Below are positions 27,774-36,217 of a DNA stretch of 64,000 nucleotides, one piece after another. The DNA lies in assembly GCF_023278085.1 (NCBI RefSeq), contig NZ_CP066265.1, positions 4,234,001 to 4,298,000 on the forward strand, in the 5' to 3' direction. The notes beneath the pieces are model-generated. The model saw nothing but the letters and a program-made list of their open reading frames with translations, was not told the DNA's origin and searched no databases. Origin of the DNA: Pseudomonas syringae. GTDB lineage: Bacteria; Pseudomonadota; Gammaproteobacteria; Pseudomonadales; Pseudomonadaceae. Positions within the stretch are counted from its first letter, which is position 1. Each line of letters begins with the position of its first letter. The translations under genes and the position numbers were made by a program.

Positions 27774-28406
27774 TCAGCGCACTTCGGTGAAGGCGAGCTT
27801 GACCCCCAGCGCGACCAGAACGCCGCCCATGGCCCGGTCGAACCAATGGCCCATGCGCGCAAAACCGGCGCGTACCCGAGCCTGACTGAACAGTCGCGCC
27901 ACCAGGCAGAACCAGGCCGCCGTGGCCACCGCCAGGTACACGCCGTATCCGGCCTGCACCAGCAGCGGGGTATGCGGGTTGATCACCACCGTGAACAGTG
28001 ACAGGAAAAACAGCGTCGCCTTGGGGTTCAGGCCGTTGGTGACGAAACCACTGATGTAAGCACCCCGAGCCGTGCGTTCGCCGGGCATCCTGCTGATCGC
28101 CGCCTCGTCGCCCGCCGCAGCCGGCTTGGCGCGCAAGGCTTTGATACCGATGTACAGCAGGTACGCGGCAGCCGCCCATTTCAGCGCGTTGAACAACACG
28201 ATGGACTGGGAAACGATGATCCCGATCCCCAGCAGCGAATAGCCCACATGCAGGAAGATGGCCGAGCCCACGCCCAGCGCCGACCAGGTGCCCGCCTTGC
28301 GGCCATGGGTCACGCTTTCCCGCACAACGACCGCGAAGTCTGGACCGGGACTGGCGACGGCCAGCAGGTGAATCAGCGCAACGGTGAGAAATTCTGCCAA
28401 GTACAT
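27774..28406 (-). CDS. LysE/RhtB-family amino-acid exporter
   Basis: Inner-membrane protein of 210 residues with about six hydrophobic segments. The family signature after the first helix is ASPGPDFAVVVRESVTHGRK, and GFVTNGLNPKATLFFLSLF marks the fourth segment. RhtB-type proteins export homoserine, threonine or related amino acids; the substrate here is unknown. A single gene, convergent with nothing and divergent from rsmC across a repeat. Confidence 0.9.
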   Translation of the reverse strand: MYLAEFLTVALIHLLAVASPGPDFAVVVRESVTHGRKAGTWSALGVGSAIFLHVGYSLLGIGIIVSQSIVLFNALKWAAAAYLLYIGIKALRAKPAAAGDEAAISRMPGERTARGAYISGFVTNGLNPKATLFFLSLFTVVINPHTPLLVQAGYGVYLAVATAAWFCLVARLFSQARVRAGFARMGHWFDRAMGGVLVALGVKLAFTEVR

Positions 28407-28484
28407 GGGGGGACCTCCTGGAGGGTTGACGGACTTGGCAGGTTACGCCGTCTGATGCCTTCGCAAAAGGTACCGGCATTTTTG

Positions 28485-28594
28485 GCGACGCAGAGCGTCG
28501 TGAACGGCATTCCCGAGCTGAGCGTGAGGAACGACAATCTCAACGACGGTGCGGCGCTCCGCGTCGGCATGCAGTTCTGGACGCTCTGCGTCCG
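28485..28594. repeat. P. syringae-type intergenic repeat
   Basis: Contains an inverted-orientation part (GACGCAGAGCGTC), a middle GAGCTGAGCGTGAGGAACGA block, and the GGCGCTCCGCGTCGGCATGC / GGACGCTCTGCGTCC pair also seen at 7466. It lies between the lysE-like gene and rsmC. Confidence 0.75.
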
Positions 28595-28640
28595 CCCAAC
28601 CATATCCTGTTAGACTCCGCGCTTTTTCAGGAGCCATTCC

Positions 28641-29639
28641 ATGGACCCGCGCAGTGAAGTGTTACTCCGTCAGGCCGAGTTGTTTCAAGGCTCGCTGTTG
28701 TTGGTCGGGCTGCCTGCCGATGACCTGCTCGGAAAACTGCCGAACGCGCGTGGCTGGTGCTGGCATGCGGGTGATCAGGCGGCGCTGGATACGCGCTTCG
28801 AAGGACGCGTGGCGTTCGGCGTCGAGGCCCCACAGGCGGCCTTCGAAGCCGCCGTGCTGTTCCTGCCCAAGGCCCGCGACCTGACCGATTACCTGCTCAA
28901 CGCGCTGGCCTCGCGGCTGGCCGGGCGCGAGCTGTTTCTGGTCGGTGAAAAACGGGGCGGCATTGAAGCGGCGGCAAAGCAGCTGAGCCCGTTCGGACGC
29001 GCGCGCAAGCTCGACAGCGCCCGGCATTGCCAGCTGTGGCAGGTTACTGTCGAAGACGCACCGCAAGCCGTCACTCTGGAAAGCCTCGCCAGACCGTACC
29101 AGATCGAGTTGCAGGACGGCTCGCTCACGGTCGTCAGCCTGCCGGGCGTCTTCAGCCACGGTCGTCTTGATCGAGGCTCGGCACTGTTGCTGGAAAACAT
29201 CGACAAGCTGCCCAGCGGCAACCTGCTCGACTTCGGTTGCGGTGCCGGCGTACTGGGCGCGGCGGTCAAGCGTCGCTACCCGCACAACGACGTCGTCCTG
29301 CTGGATGTGGATGCTTTCGCCACTGCCAGTGCACGCCTGACCCTTGCCGCCAATGGCCTGGAAGCCCAGGTTCTGACCGGAGACGGCATCGACGCGGCGC
29401 CCATGGGGCTGAGCACGATCCTGAGCAACCCACCGTTCCATGTCGGGGTACACACCGATTACATGGCGACGGAAAACCTGCTGAAAAAAGCACGCCAACA
29501 TCTGAAATCAGGCGGCGAACTGCGCGTGGTGGCGAATAACTTCCTGCGTTACCAGCCACTCATCGAAGAGCATGTGGGGTACTGCCACGTCAAGGCGCAG
29601 GGCAACGGTTTCAAAGTCTACAGTGCCAAACGCGCTTGA
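28641..29639 (+). CDS. rsmC: 16S rRNA (guanine-1207-N2)-methyltransferase RsmC
   Basis: Class I SAM-dependent methyltransferase of 332 residues. An N-terminal degenerate methyltransferase-like domain (about residues 1-160) precedes the catalytic domain with SAM motif [15 protein letters not shown] and the substrate motif SNPPFH (about residue 263). The duplicated domain layout and length fit RsmC, which methylates G1207 of 16S rRNA in the small subunit. RlmG is the nearest alternative, but it is longer. Confidence 0.9.
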   Translation: MDPRSEVLLRQAELFQGSLLLVGLPADDLLGKLPNARGWCWHAGDQAALDTRFEGRVAFGVEAPQAAFEAAVLFLPKARDLTDYLLNALASRLAGRELFLVGEKRGGIEAAAKQLSPFGRARKLDSARHCQLWQVTVEDAPQAVTLESLARPYQIELQDGSLTVVSLPGVFSHGRLDRGSALLLENIDKLPSGNLLDFGCGAGVLGAAVKRRYPHNDVVLLDVDAFATASARLTLAANGLEAQVLTGDGIDAAPMGLSTILSNPPFHVGVHTDYMATENLLKKARQHLKSGGELRVVANNFLRYQPLIEEHVGYCHVKAQGNGFKVYSAKRA

Positions 29640-29679
29640 AAATAAGCGCTTGCCGAAACGATTTTGCGGAGGCAGAATC

Positions 29680-29885
29680 CGCTCCGTCCTAGGGGAGTAG
29701 TCTCCCACGAGCGCCATGCTCGTCCGGCACGTATCAACATACTTGGTCCTCAGACCATGGTACGTGCGACCCGGAATCCGCTCAGACGGATCGGTGGTTT
29801 GACAAGACCTATGACACGCACACCTTACCCGGGGCGGGAAGGCTGTACGTGTCATAGCCGTGTCGACCCGCCCCCGGGAATCCTG
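29680..29885 (+). ncRNA. yybP-ykoY manganese riboswitch with expression platform
   Basis: The leader of the GDT1-type gene contains the conserved aptamer loop pieces GGGGAGTAG (29692-29700) and ATCAACATACT (29733-29743), set in paired arms as in the yybP-ykoY family (Mn2+ sensing). Downstream two perfect or near-perfect stems interleave: CTATGACACG (29809-29818) with CGTGTCATAG (29848-29857), and CCCGGGGCGGG (29828-29838) with CCCGCCCCCGGG (29867-29878). They cannot both form. The second covers GGGA just upstream of the ATG, so control of translation by Mn is inferred. Confidence 0.85.
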
Positions 29886-30470
29886 ATGCTGGAATCATTC
29901 TTAATCCCTACCGCCGTCGTTGCGCTCGCCGAAATCGGTGACAAGACGCAGTTGCTCGCGCTCATTCTCGCCGCCCGTTTTCGCAAGCCCTGGCCGATCA
30001 TCGCGGGCATTGTCGCCGCGACCCTGGCTAACCACGCTGCTGCAGGCGCGGTAGGCGCATGGTTCAGCAGCTTCCTTTCCGACGCAGTGCTGCACTGGAT
30101 TCTCGCCGCCAGCTTTACCGCCACGGCGCTGTGGACGCTGGTGCCCGACAAGATGGACGACGACGAGGCCAGTACCGCACGCAAATTCGGCCCGTTCATG
30201 ACCACGCTGATCACCTTCTTCATCGCTGAAATCGGCGACAAGACGCAGATCGCCACCGTGATGCTGGCGGCACAGTATTCCCACCTGTGGCTGGTCATTC
30301 TCGGCACCACGCTCGGCATGTTACTGGCCAACGTGCCGGTGGTGCTGGCGGGTAATTTTGCGGCGGACAAGCTGCCGCTGACGCTGATCCGCCGTTTGGC
30401 AGCCTGCGCGTTTTTCGTGCTGGCACTGGTGGCGGTCTACAAGGCGATGCAGGTCAGCGGCTGGGTCTGA
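29886..30470 (+). CDS. GDT1/UPF0016-family manganese exporter
   Basis: Inner-membrane protein of 194 residues with about six transmembrane segments and two copies of the hallmark EIGDKTQ motif (residues 16-22 and about 115-121). Family members (MneA, TMEM165) move Mn2+ or Ca2+ outward. The ATG at 29886 follows GGGA at 29876-29879; the frame is open upstream through the riboswitch, but that part is RNA leader, not protein. The riboswitch supports a role in manganese detoxification. Confidence 0.92.
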   Translation: MLESFLIPTAVVALAEIGDKTQLLALILAARFRKPWPIIAGIVAATLANHAAAGAVGAWFSSFLSDAVLHWILAASFTATALWTLVPDKMDDDEASTARKFGPFMTTLITFFIAEIGDKTQIATVMLAAQYSHLWLVILGTTLGMLLANVPVVLAGNFAADKLPLTLIRRLAACAFFVLALVAVYKAMQVSGWV

Positions 30471-30478
30471 TCAAGCCC

Positions 30479-30514
30479 GCCGGAACGCCGTGAAAACCAC
30501 CACAGCGTTCCGGC
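30479..30514. terminator. Hairpin between convergent genes
   Basis: GCCGGAACGC (30479-30488) pairs perfectly with GCGTTCCGGC (30505-30514), 8 bp after the exporter stop and 12 bp after the M48 protease stop on the other strand. It could serve both directions, though no T-run is present. Confidence 0.45.
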
Positions 30515-30526
30515 AATGACTGCAGA

Positions 30527-31345
30527 TCAGGATTTGGCGGCTTTCTGATACAGCGGCATGACCTTCGGTATCGCCGCCTGCAACGAGGCGATGCGATTTG
30601 CTGACGCCGGGTGAGTGCTCATGAACTCCGGCTGCGAGCCACCGGCGTTCTGACTCATTTTCTGCCACAGGCTGATCGCTGCGTTAGGGTTGTAACCGGC
30701 GCGCGCGGCGAGTTCCAGACCTAACAGGTCCGCTTCATTTTCGTTGCTGCGGCTGTTGGGCAGCGTCAGGCTGTAGTTCACTACGGTATCGGCCAGCGCC
30801 AGACTGTCCTGCCCTACTCCCAACAAGGCACCAGCACCCTGCTTGGCCATCGCCACGCCATACGCCTTGGACATCGCTTCACGACCGTGCTCGCGCAGGG
30901 CATGAGCGATCTCGTGGCCCATGACCGCGGCGAGTTCATCGTCGGTCAGTTTGAGGGTGTCGATCAGGCCGGTGTAAACGAAAATTTTGCCACCCGGGCC
31001 ACAGTTCGCGTTGAGTTCGTCGCTCTTGATCAGATTGACTTCCCACTGCCATTGGGCCGAGTCAGGCCGCAGTTTCGGGGCCTGAGCAATCAAGCGATCG
31101 GCGATGGCGTGGACACGCTTGGCATTCGCACTGGTGGTATCGAGCACACCTTTGCTGGTCGCCTCACCTACCGTCTGCTGGTAGGACTGGGCGTACATTT
31201 TGTTGACTTCATCCGTCGAGAGCATGCTGAACATGTACTGCTTGCGCTCGACGCCCACCGAATCGCCACTCGTGGTGTTGACGGCCTGACACCCGCCGAG
31301 CAGTAACGCAGCGCTCAAGGCACAGAGGGCAAATGACTGACGCAT
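30527..31345 (-). CDS. M48-family zinc metalloprotease lipoprotein (LoiP-like)
   Basis: Lipoprotein of 272 residues with lipobox LGGC (Cys19). The gluzincin motif HEIAH (His144, Glu145, His148) and the third ligand Glu204 in NENEAD are intact, so it should be an active periplasmic protease. E. coli LoiP/YcaL-type enzymes take part in outer-membrane quality control. Single gene; convergent with the GDT1-type exporter. Confidence 0.92.
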   Translation of the reverse strand: MRQSFALCALSAALLLGGCQAVNTTSGDSVGVERKQYMFSMLSTDEVNKMYAQSYQQTVGEATSKGVLDTTSANAKRVHAIADRLIAQAPKLRPDSAQWQWEVNLIKSDELNANCGPGGKIFVYTGLIDTLKLTDDELAAVMGHEIAHALREHGREAMSKAYGVAMAKQGAGALLGVGQDSLALADTVVNYSLTLPNSRSNENEADLLGLELAARAGYNPNAAISLWQKMSQNAGGSQPEFMSTHPASANRIASLQAAIPKVMPLYQKAAKS

Positions 31346-31534
31346 GGTGAATCTCCTTGTGGGTAAAAACGGTCTTTCTCGGGGGCAGACCTCTGCGCCA
31401 GATACCGGCCAATTGGCATCTTGGGCGTTGCACAGAGGTGGATGGTTCCCGAAGGTATGTTCAGTTTGTATCAGAAGTGCTTCAGGCCGGATATCGGATT
31501 TGCTCAGGTCGGTATTTTTATCCGCTCTGCCGAC

Positions 31535-32164
31535 TTAACTCAACGGTGTCAGGCACTCGGGTGCATTGAGTTTCGGATCGTTGACCAGATTGGCCAGAGG
31601 CCGCTCTCTCAGAGCGGTTTGCGGTGCAGCCAGCAAGGCCTGCAGCGTAGACAGCGGTGTGTCGGCAGCCAGCCAGTCTTTCTGCCCTTTGGCATCCAGA
31701 ATCAGCGGGCGGCGCTGGGTCGCGGCAGCCTGGGTGACCACCGCTACGCTCAGGTAGGTATGGCCTTGAACCGGATAAGCTTCCCAGATGGCGGCAAAAA
31801 ACAGCGCCGCACCCTCCCCCGGCGTCAACCAGAACGGGCGCTTGCGCACCGTGCCGCGCCATTCATAGAAGCCGTTGGCAGGCAGCAGGCAGCGCCGCTG
31901 GGCGAACGCATCGCGGAACATCGGCTGTTCAGCCACGGTTTCGGCGCGCGCATGAGCCGGTGTCTTCGACAGATCGGTGAGCCAGGCAGGCGTCAGCCCC
32001 CAGCGGGCGCGGACCAGTTCGATGCCTTGATCGTTTTCGGCTGCGCGCATGATCAACACCCAGTCGGCTGGCGAGATATTCCATTGCGCCTGTTGATCAG
32101 CCGGAAAACCGGGCAAGGCTGCAAAGGCAGGGGTCCAGCGAAACAGGGCGTAGCGTCCACACAT
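31535..32164 (-). CDS. SRAP (YedK/HMCES-like) protein with altered active site
   Basis: SOS-response-associated peptidase family protein of 209 residues. YedK/HMCES proteins crosslink to abasic sites in single-stranded DNA through Cys2. Here Cys2 (MCGRYA) and the Glu in GFYEW (Glu101) are present. The Asn expected before ARxET is His71 (PAHARAET), and the block that carries the catalytic His in YedK (IHDRRP) is shortened to TQRRP. Activity may therefore differ. Codons and length are otherwise normal for the family. Confidence 0.88.
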   Translation of the reverse strand: MCGRYALFRWTPAFAALPGFPADQQAQWNISPADWVLIMRAAENDQGIELVRARWGLTPAWLTDLSKTPAHARAETVAEQPMFRDAFAQRRCLLPANGFYEWRGTVRKRPFWLTPGEGAALFFAAIWEAYPVQGHTYLSVAVVTQAAATQRRPLILDAKGQKDWLAADTPLSTLQALLAAPQTALRERPLANLVNDPKLNAPECLTPLS

Positions 32165-32198
32165 GGGGGTTAATCAGACTCTTTCGAAAGGTGCTTGA

Positions 32199-32459
32199 TC
32201 AGCACACAAGTACATCGGGAAAATCATCCGGCTCATCGCCAGACAAGGGCGAGGCGCTATTGTACGCAGTGATCAGCTCTCGTGCCCGCACGACCTGCGC
32301 ATCTTCAACCTTGAGCGCCAGCAACCCCAGCCCGGGCAGCTCGCCCATTGCGCCGAGCAGGTCACGACCGGCCAGATGCGCCTTGATGCCCTCGCTGGCG
32401 AGCATCGCTTGCAGCAATTCGGCCTCCATCAGATTCTCCGGCTCGTAGACCTTCTGCAT
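32199..32459 (-). CDS. DUF2007 family small protein
   Basis: Small protein of 86 residues with the DUF2007 ferredoxin-like pattern: VYEPENLMEAELLQAMLASE, then HLAGRDLLGAMGELPGLG and a variable acidic tail. DUF2007 has been called a putative signal-transducing protein, without proven function. The ATG at 32459 overlaps the upstream gene's stop as TGATG, so the two form an operon. Confidence 0.82.
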   Translation of the reverse strand: MQKVYEPENLMEAELLQAMLASEGIKAHLAGRDLLGAMGELPGLGLLALKVEDAQVVRARELITAYNSASPLSGDEPDDFPDVLVC

Positions 32460-32641
32460 CACTCATTCTCGCTGCGAACGTCCAGGTTCCATGCTTCGCC
32501 GTCGGTCTGCAGGTCGAAAACAATCGGGCGGCAACAGACCGGACAGTCTTCAATGTACTGTTGATCGCCACCGGACAGGTCCAGTACCGCCTCGACAGGT
32601 TCGCCGCAATAAGGGCAGTCGTAACTCTCTAATTCCTGCAT
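32459..32641 (-). CDS. CPXCG-motif cysteine-rich zinc-ribbon protein
   Basis: Protein of 60 residues with CPYCG near the N-terminus and CPVC about 20 residues later, the spacing of a zinc ribbon. NCBI-style naming is CPXCG motif-containing cysteine-rich protein; function unknown. The ATG at 32641 gives MQELESYDCPYCG; the longer frame upstream overlaps the promoter of the divergent acyltransferase. Translationally coupled to the DUF2007 gene. Confidence 0.82.
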   Translation of the reverse strand: MQELESYDCPYCGEPVEAVLDLSGGDQQYIEDCPVCCRPIVFDLQTDGEAWNLDVRSENE

Positions 32642-32744
32642 CACGGTCTCCGGGATCAGTTGTGCGTATAATTGCCGCATTCTTCAGAAGGCTGTTTTAA
32701 CAAATCTGTCTTCTTTTTACCCTATCCGTTTCCGACAAGAGAGC

Positions 32745-33911
32745 ATGATGGGCGAATTCGATGCCATCCGACCTTACAACGATGCAGAAGTCCCCGCCGT
32801 CTTGGCACGCCTGCTGAGCGACAAAGCCTTTCTGGCCATTCTGACCAAATTCCGTTTTCCTCGCCTGGCGAGCGCATTCGGCTGGATCCTTCAGCCTACT
32901 CTGGCGCGCAAACTGCGCCGTGAATTCGCTGGGATCGACTCGGTCGCGACCTTGCAGGACAAGGTCGAATATTACGTCGACCACACCATCGAACGTGCCA
33001 CGGACGGTGTGACCTATACCGGCGTCGAACAGTTGAAGTCCGGTAGTGCCTACCTGTTTCTGGCCAACCATCGCGATATCGTGATGGACCCGGCGTTTGT
33101 CAACTACGCCGTGTACCACGCGGGCCTGCCTACGCCGCGCATCGCGATTGGCGACAACCTCCTGCAGAAGCCATTTGTCAGCGACCTGATGCGTCTTAAC
33201 AAAAGCTTTATCGTGCATCGCTCGATCATCGGGCGTCGCGAGAAGATGGCGGCTTATCAACTGCTGTCGGCGTACATCAATCACTCGATTACCAAGGACT
33301 GCCAGTCAATCTGGATCGCGCAGGCCGAGGGCCGTGCCAAGGACGGCGATGACCGCACCGAATCGGCGATCCTCAAGATGTTCCACATGAGCCGCAAGGA
33401 AGAACCGTTTGGCGAGGTGATTCGTTCGCTGAACCTGATCCCGGTGTCGATCAGCTATGAATACGACCCGTGTGACAGTGCCAAAGCCCGCGAGCTGTAT
33501 ATCCGCGCGACCACCGGCTCGTACACCAAGACGCCTGGCGAAGATGACGTCAGCATCGCGCTGGGCATCACCGGTTACAAAGGGCGCGTACACGTGAACT
33601 TTGCACCGCCGATTACCGAGTATTTCGAAGACACCAAGCAACTGGCTATCGAAATGGACCGGCAGATTCTCGGCGGCTATCGCCTGTTCCCGGTGCATTA
33701 CCTGGCGTACGCGCAATGGGCCGATGCAGACCCGGCACTTGAGGTGCCAAAGGCCGAGGCGCTGTTCCCGGCCGATGAACTGGAGCGCGCCAGAGACGAA
33801 TGGGAAAGCCGTCTGGCAGGCGTGCCTGCCGAGCATCGGCCGTTCCTGGTGCAGCAATACGCGACGCCGGTTCGTAACCAGTATCGTGTCAAAGCGGGGC
33901 TGGCGCTTTGA
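32745..33911 (+). CDS. PlsC-like 1-acylglycerol-3-phosphate acyltransferase family protein
   Basis: Acyltransferase of 388 residues, longer than typical PlsC. The catalytic HX4D motif is NHRDIVMD, followed by AEGRAKDGD in place of the usual EGTRS and by IPVSISYEYDPCD. It lacks a clear N-terminal transmembrane helix. Probably acylates a lysophospholipid or related lipid. Two adjacent ATG codons (32745 and 32748) are possible starts. Confidence 0.85.
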   Translation: MMGEFDAIRPYNDAEVPAVLARLLSDKAFLAILTKFRFPRLASAFGWILQPTLARKLRREFAGIDSVATLQDKVEYYVDHTIERATDGVTYTGVEQLKSGSAYLFLANHRDIVMDPAFVNYAVYHAGLPTPRIAIGDNLLQKPFVSDLMRLNKSFIVHRSIIGRREKMAAYQLLSAYINHSITKDCQSIWIAQAEGRAKDGDDRTESAILKMFHMSRKEEPFGEVIRSLNLIPVSISYEYDPCDSAKARELYIRATTGSYTKTPGEDDVSIALGITGYKGRVHVNFAPPITEYFEDTKQLAIEMDRQILGGYRLFPVHYLAYAQWADADPALEVPKAEALFPADELERARDEWESRLAGVPAEHRPFLVQQYATPVRNQYRVKAGLAL

Positions 33912-33937
33912 TCAGGGCTTGAATGCGCAGCGTGGAT

Positions 33938-34055
33938 GTGTGACGCAGAGCGTCACGCACTGCATTCTCACGCCGAGCGTGCGGAACGAGAATCTTGTAA
34001 CGCTTGTGCCAATGCTCTGCGTCGGCCTGCCGTCCTCGATGCTCTGCGCCTGACG
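33938..34055. repeat. P. syringae-type intergenic repeat, diverged copy
   Basis: Has GTGACGCAGAGCGTCAC, a GAGCGTGCGGAACGAGAAT block and ATGCTCTGCGTCGGCCTGCCG. It is the same family as at 28485, with more substitutions, after the acyltransferase stop. Confidence 0.65.
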
Positions 34056-34173
34056 CTGTGGCACGCCGAAACATCCTGCACAAAAATACCCCGCCGCTGT
34101 CACCCAAGCGTAACGCAGCGCCTGCATTGTGTGGCTCCTCAAGAAACGGACTTCACTCTTTTTGGAGCTTGTC

Positions 34174-34380
34174 ATGCTGCATGCAAAAAATCAGGATCGC
34201 CTTTATCTCATGGCCCAGAGCGATGAGCAGCAGGAGTTGATCGATGGCCTGGCCTTCAATGTTCAGGACCGCCACTGGCTGGTCTACTGCGCACTGGGCG
34301 GGCATGTTCATCACGACCTGCCAGACCTGGATCAGGACACCGGCTTCAGCTTTCTGGAGTTCTATCAGCAGGCAGCCTGA
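34174..34380 (+). CDS. Small conserved-looking hypothetical protein (68 aa)
   Basis: 68 residues beginning MLHAKNQDRLYLMAQSDEQQ and rich in acidic and aromatic residues, with a His cluster (GGHVHHDLPDLDQDTGF). A GGAG site lies 7 bases before the ATG at 34174, and a strong terminator follows 39 bp after the stop, which supports a real gene. I do not recognise a domain. Cytoplasmic, no signal or membrane segment. Confidence 0.65.
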   Translation: MLHAKNQDRLYLMAQSDEQQELIDGLAFNVQDRHWLVYCALGGHVHHDLPDLDQDTGFSFLEFYQQAA

Positions 34381-34419
34381 GCCTGGCCGCTATTGCCCGG
34401 CCGCCAACTGCCAGAAAAT

Positions 34420-34456
34420 AAAAAGCCCGGCCTCTTCAACAGGGGCCGGGCTTTTT
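34420..34456. terminator. Bidirectional intrinsic terminator
   Basis: A perfect 13-bp inverted repeat AAAAAGCCCGGCC (34420-34432) and GGCCGGGCTTTTT (34444-34456) gives a GC stem with T-runs on both strands. It ends the small gene on the left and the YajG-like gene on the right. Confidence 0.92.
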
Positions 34457-34470
34457 AATGACTGCAGGAT

Positions 34471-35052
34471 TTACTGCGACAGGGTCGAACCGATGGTTGC
34501 GTCCTGGAAAACGCGGGTCAGCGCGTCGCTCAACACGTCGCTGACCAGCTTGGTGTTGGTTTCCTGGTTCGGCGCCATGCCGAAACGCTGATCCAGCGAT
34601 GCTGCGTAACGACCGCTGTAGGTACGGCCGTTGTTGCGCACGTCAGCACGGAATGTCGAGCTGATGGTGGCTTCGGTCACGTACAGGCCTTCTTTCGGCG
34701 ACTGGTACTTCAGGTCCGCCAGCGTGACCGTCAACTGCGGAGCATTGCCGCTCTGGGTCGGGGTGAAGCCCAGCAGGCGCACCGCTGCTTCAGCCTGAGC
34801 CTGCAGTTTCGGAACAATGTCAGCACCGTTGACGCTAATGGCGCTGGTTTCCGGGTACATACCGCCACGCGTACCCAGCGTCGGACCAGGACGGCCGTCA
34901 ACCACACGTACAACCACCGGCTGACCACGACCAACCGGAGCAAGCTGTGCGTTGATCTTGGGGGTAGGGCTCAATTGTTGCGGACTGTGGGCGCAGCCCA
35001 CCAGGGTCAAACTGCTTACAGCAAGCAAACCGAACAAAATGCGACGCAGCAT
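34471..35052 (-). CDS. YajG-family lipoprotein
   Basis: Lipoprotein of about 193 residues with lipobox LVGC (Cys20) and a conserved VVRVVDGRPGPTLGTRGG segment of the YajG family. E. coli yajG lies with ampG; function is unknown, probably an outer-membrane lipoprotein. The ATG at 35052 is preferred because GGAG is eight bases upstream; an in-frame ATG at 35058 is too close to it. Confidence 0.85.
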   Translation of the reverse strand: MLRRILFGLLAVSSLTLVGCAHSPQQLSPTPKINAQLAPVGRGQPVVVRVVDGRPGPTLGTRGGMYPETSAISVNGADIVPKLQAQAEAAVRLLGFTPTQSGNAPQLTVTLADLKYQSPKEGLYVTEATISSTFRADVRNNGRTYSGRYAASLDQRFGMAPNQETNTKLVSDVLSDALTRVFQDATIGSTLSQ

Positions 35053-35263
35053 GCTCATTTCTCCATGGGCCAGACACTGAATGTGCAGCAGTATAGCGGC
35101 GGGCGTCACCCGCCCACCAGTAGCCAGTGGCCGCTGAGCGGTAAACCCGGAAGGCCGATAGCCGCCAACCGCTGAGGCGGCGCAATGTAATCAGGACGTA
35201 ACATCCGCGCGGCAGACTCGCCCTCATCGCACAGACGCTCATCCACGTCACAGGAGCTGCGCC

Positions 35264-35497
35264 ATGAATCTGTTCCGTTCCCTGTTCTCGGCACGCCGCC
35301 AATTCCGCCATTACGCGCGCGTTGATCAGGCAGGCATCTGCCGGGCATTCAAGCACTGCGCGCAGCGCCCTTCCGGCGTCGAATGGGTCGAAGTGACCGA
35401 GCAACGACTGGGCTGGTTGAACCAGCCACTGCCCGCCAGCGCCAGAGTGACGCAGCCTCGCGTGCGTTCGAGTCGCGGCCAGTTGCTCACCGCCTGA
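35264..35497 (+). CDS. Small basic hypothetical protein (77 aa)
   Basis: 77 residues, strongly basic in the first third (NLFRSLFSARRQFRHYAR) with a moderately conserved-looking WVEVTEQRLGWL core. AGGAG precedes the ATG at good spacing. No family recognised. Plausibly a real pseudomonad small protein, but without comparison this rests on ribosome site and codon use only. Confidence 0.55.
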   Translation: MNLFRSLFSARRQFRHYARVDQAGICRAFKHCAQRPSGVEWVEVTEQRLGWLNQPLPASARVTQPRVRSSRGQLLTA

Positions 35498-36217
35498 CCC
35501 GATGGCGAATAAAAGTCATTTAAACCGATCAATTCCTGTCATTTCATCGCTATAATCTCCCCCCGATTATAAGGACGTCTCCTGATCGGGCCTCGCAGCA
35601 TCGCTAATCCTCGTATTAGCTCCTTCGTACTGCCCACAGAGAGCCGCCCACACAGGTCATTTGCGCACGGGTGTGCTCGATGAACGGTGCAGAATGCTCG
35701 AATCGTATCGAACCTTTCTCGCCTGACAGCGCCTCACTCTTTATGCACCTGACCTGCCAGCGCTGTCATCGCAGCCATTTTGAGGTTTGGTTCACGTTCC
35801 CAAAAGGACGTGAAAAACGGGTTTCACTACTTCACAAGAGTGTGGCGAGCAAATGAATAGGTACGCGTTTGTAAATGCACCATCAGTGTCTGAACCGGCC
35901 CTTTTGCACAGGACTGACCGCAGCTGCGCCTCCATCACCGGAGCCTGACGCCATCGCCGGGAGCCTTTGCGATAGCAGGCTCCCTGACGATGGTAGAATG
36001 GCCCTGCGGGCTTGAAAATGAGTTCATGCTGGCCTGATGAACCATGATTGAGCCTGACCGGGACCTGCGCTTTGGAAGCGAAGAATTGCGAAGAATCGGA
36101 CAGGCGATCCTGGCCGGGAAATGAGGGCACCACCTTGATCCACGCCCCGCACACCCGGCAATCAGCCTCAGGATCGTATGCCGTCAATTTGGTGCTGCAG
36201 ATTTTGGAGACGCGTTA
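35498..36217. other. 720-bp region before mqo, no secure gene
   Basis: Contains a candidate structured leader at 35551-35620. Two short frames are seen: 61 codons at 35671-35856 with a CQRC pair and no ribosome site, and a minus-strand frame 35792-36187 whose first 45 codons (CRVCGAW near the start) have fair codon use. Neither is convincing. Part of the region must carry the mqo promoter. Confidence 0.5.
35551..35620 (+). ncRNA. Candidate structured transcript start
   Basis: A TATAAT box at 35551 is followed by two small hairpins: CCCGAT (35562-35567) with ATCGGG (35585-35590), and GCTAAT (35603-35608) with ATTAGC (35615-35620). The -35 region is poor. It could be a long mqo leader or a separate small RNA; no known family is recognised. 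Confidence 0.3.

Noticed and set aside
29664..29885. N-terminal extension of the GDT1-type protein
   Set aside because: The frame is open by chance across the riboswitch; the conserved protein starts at 29886 behind a ribosome site.
35671..36187. Two short frames before mqo, one with a CQRC pair and one with CRVCGAW
   Set aside because: No ribosome site for the first and doubtful codon use in the second half of the other; left as possibilities only.
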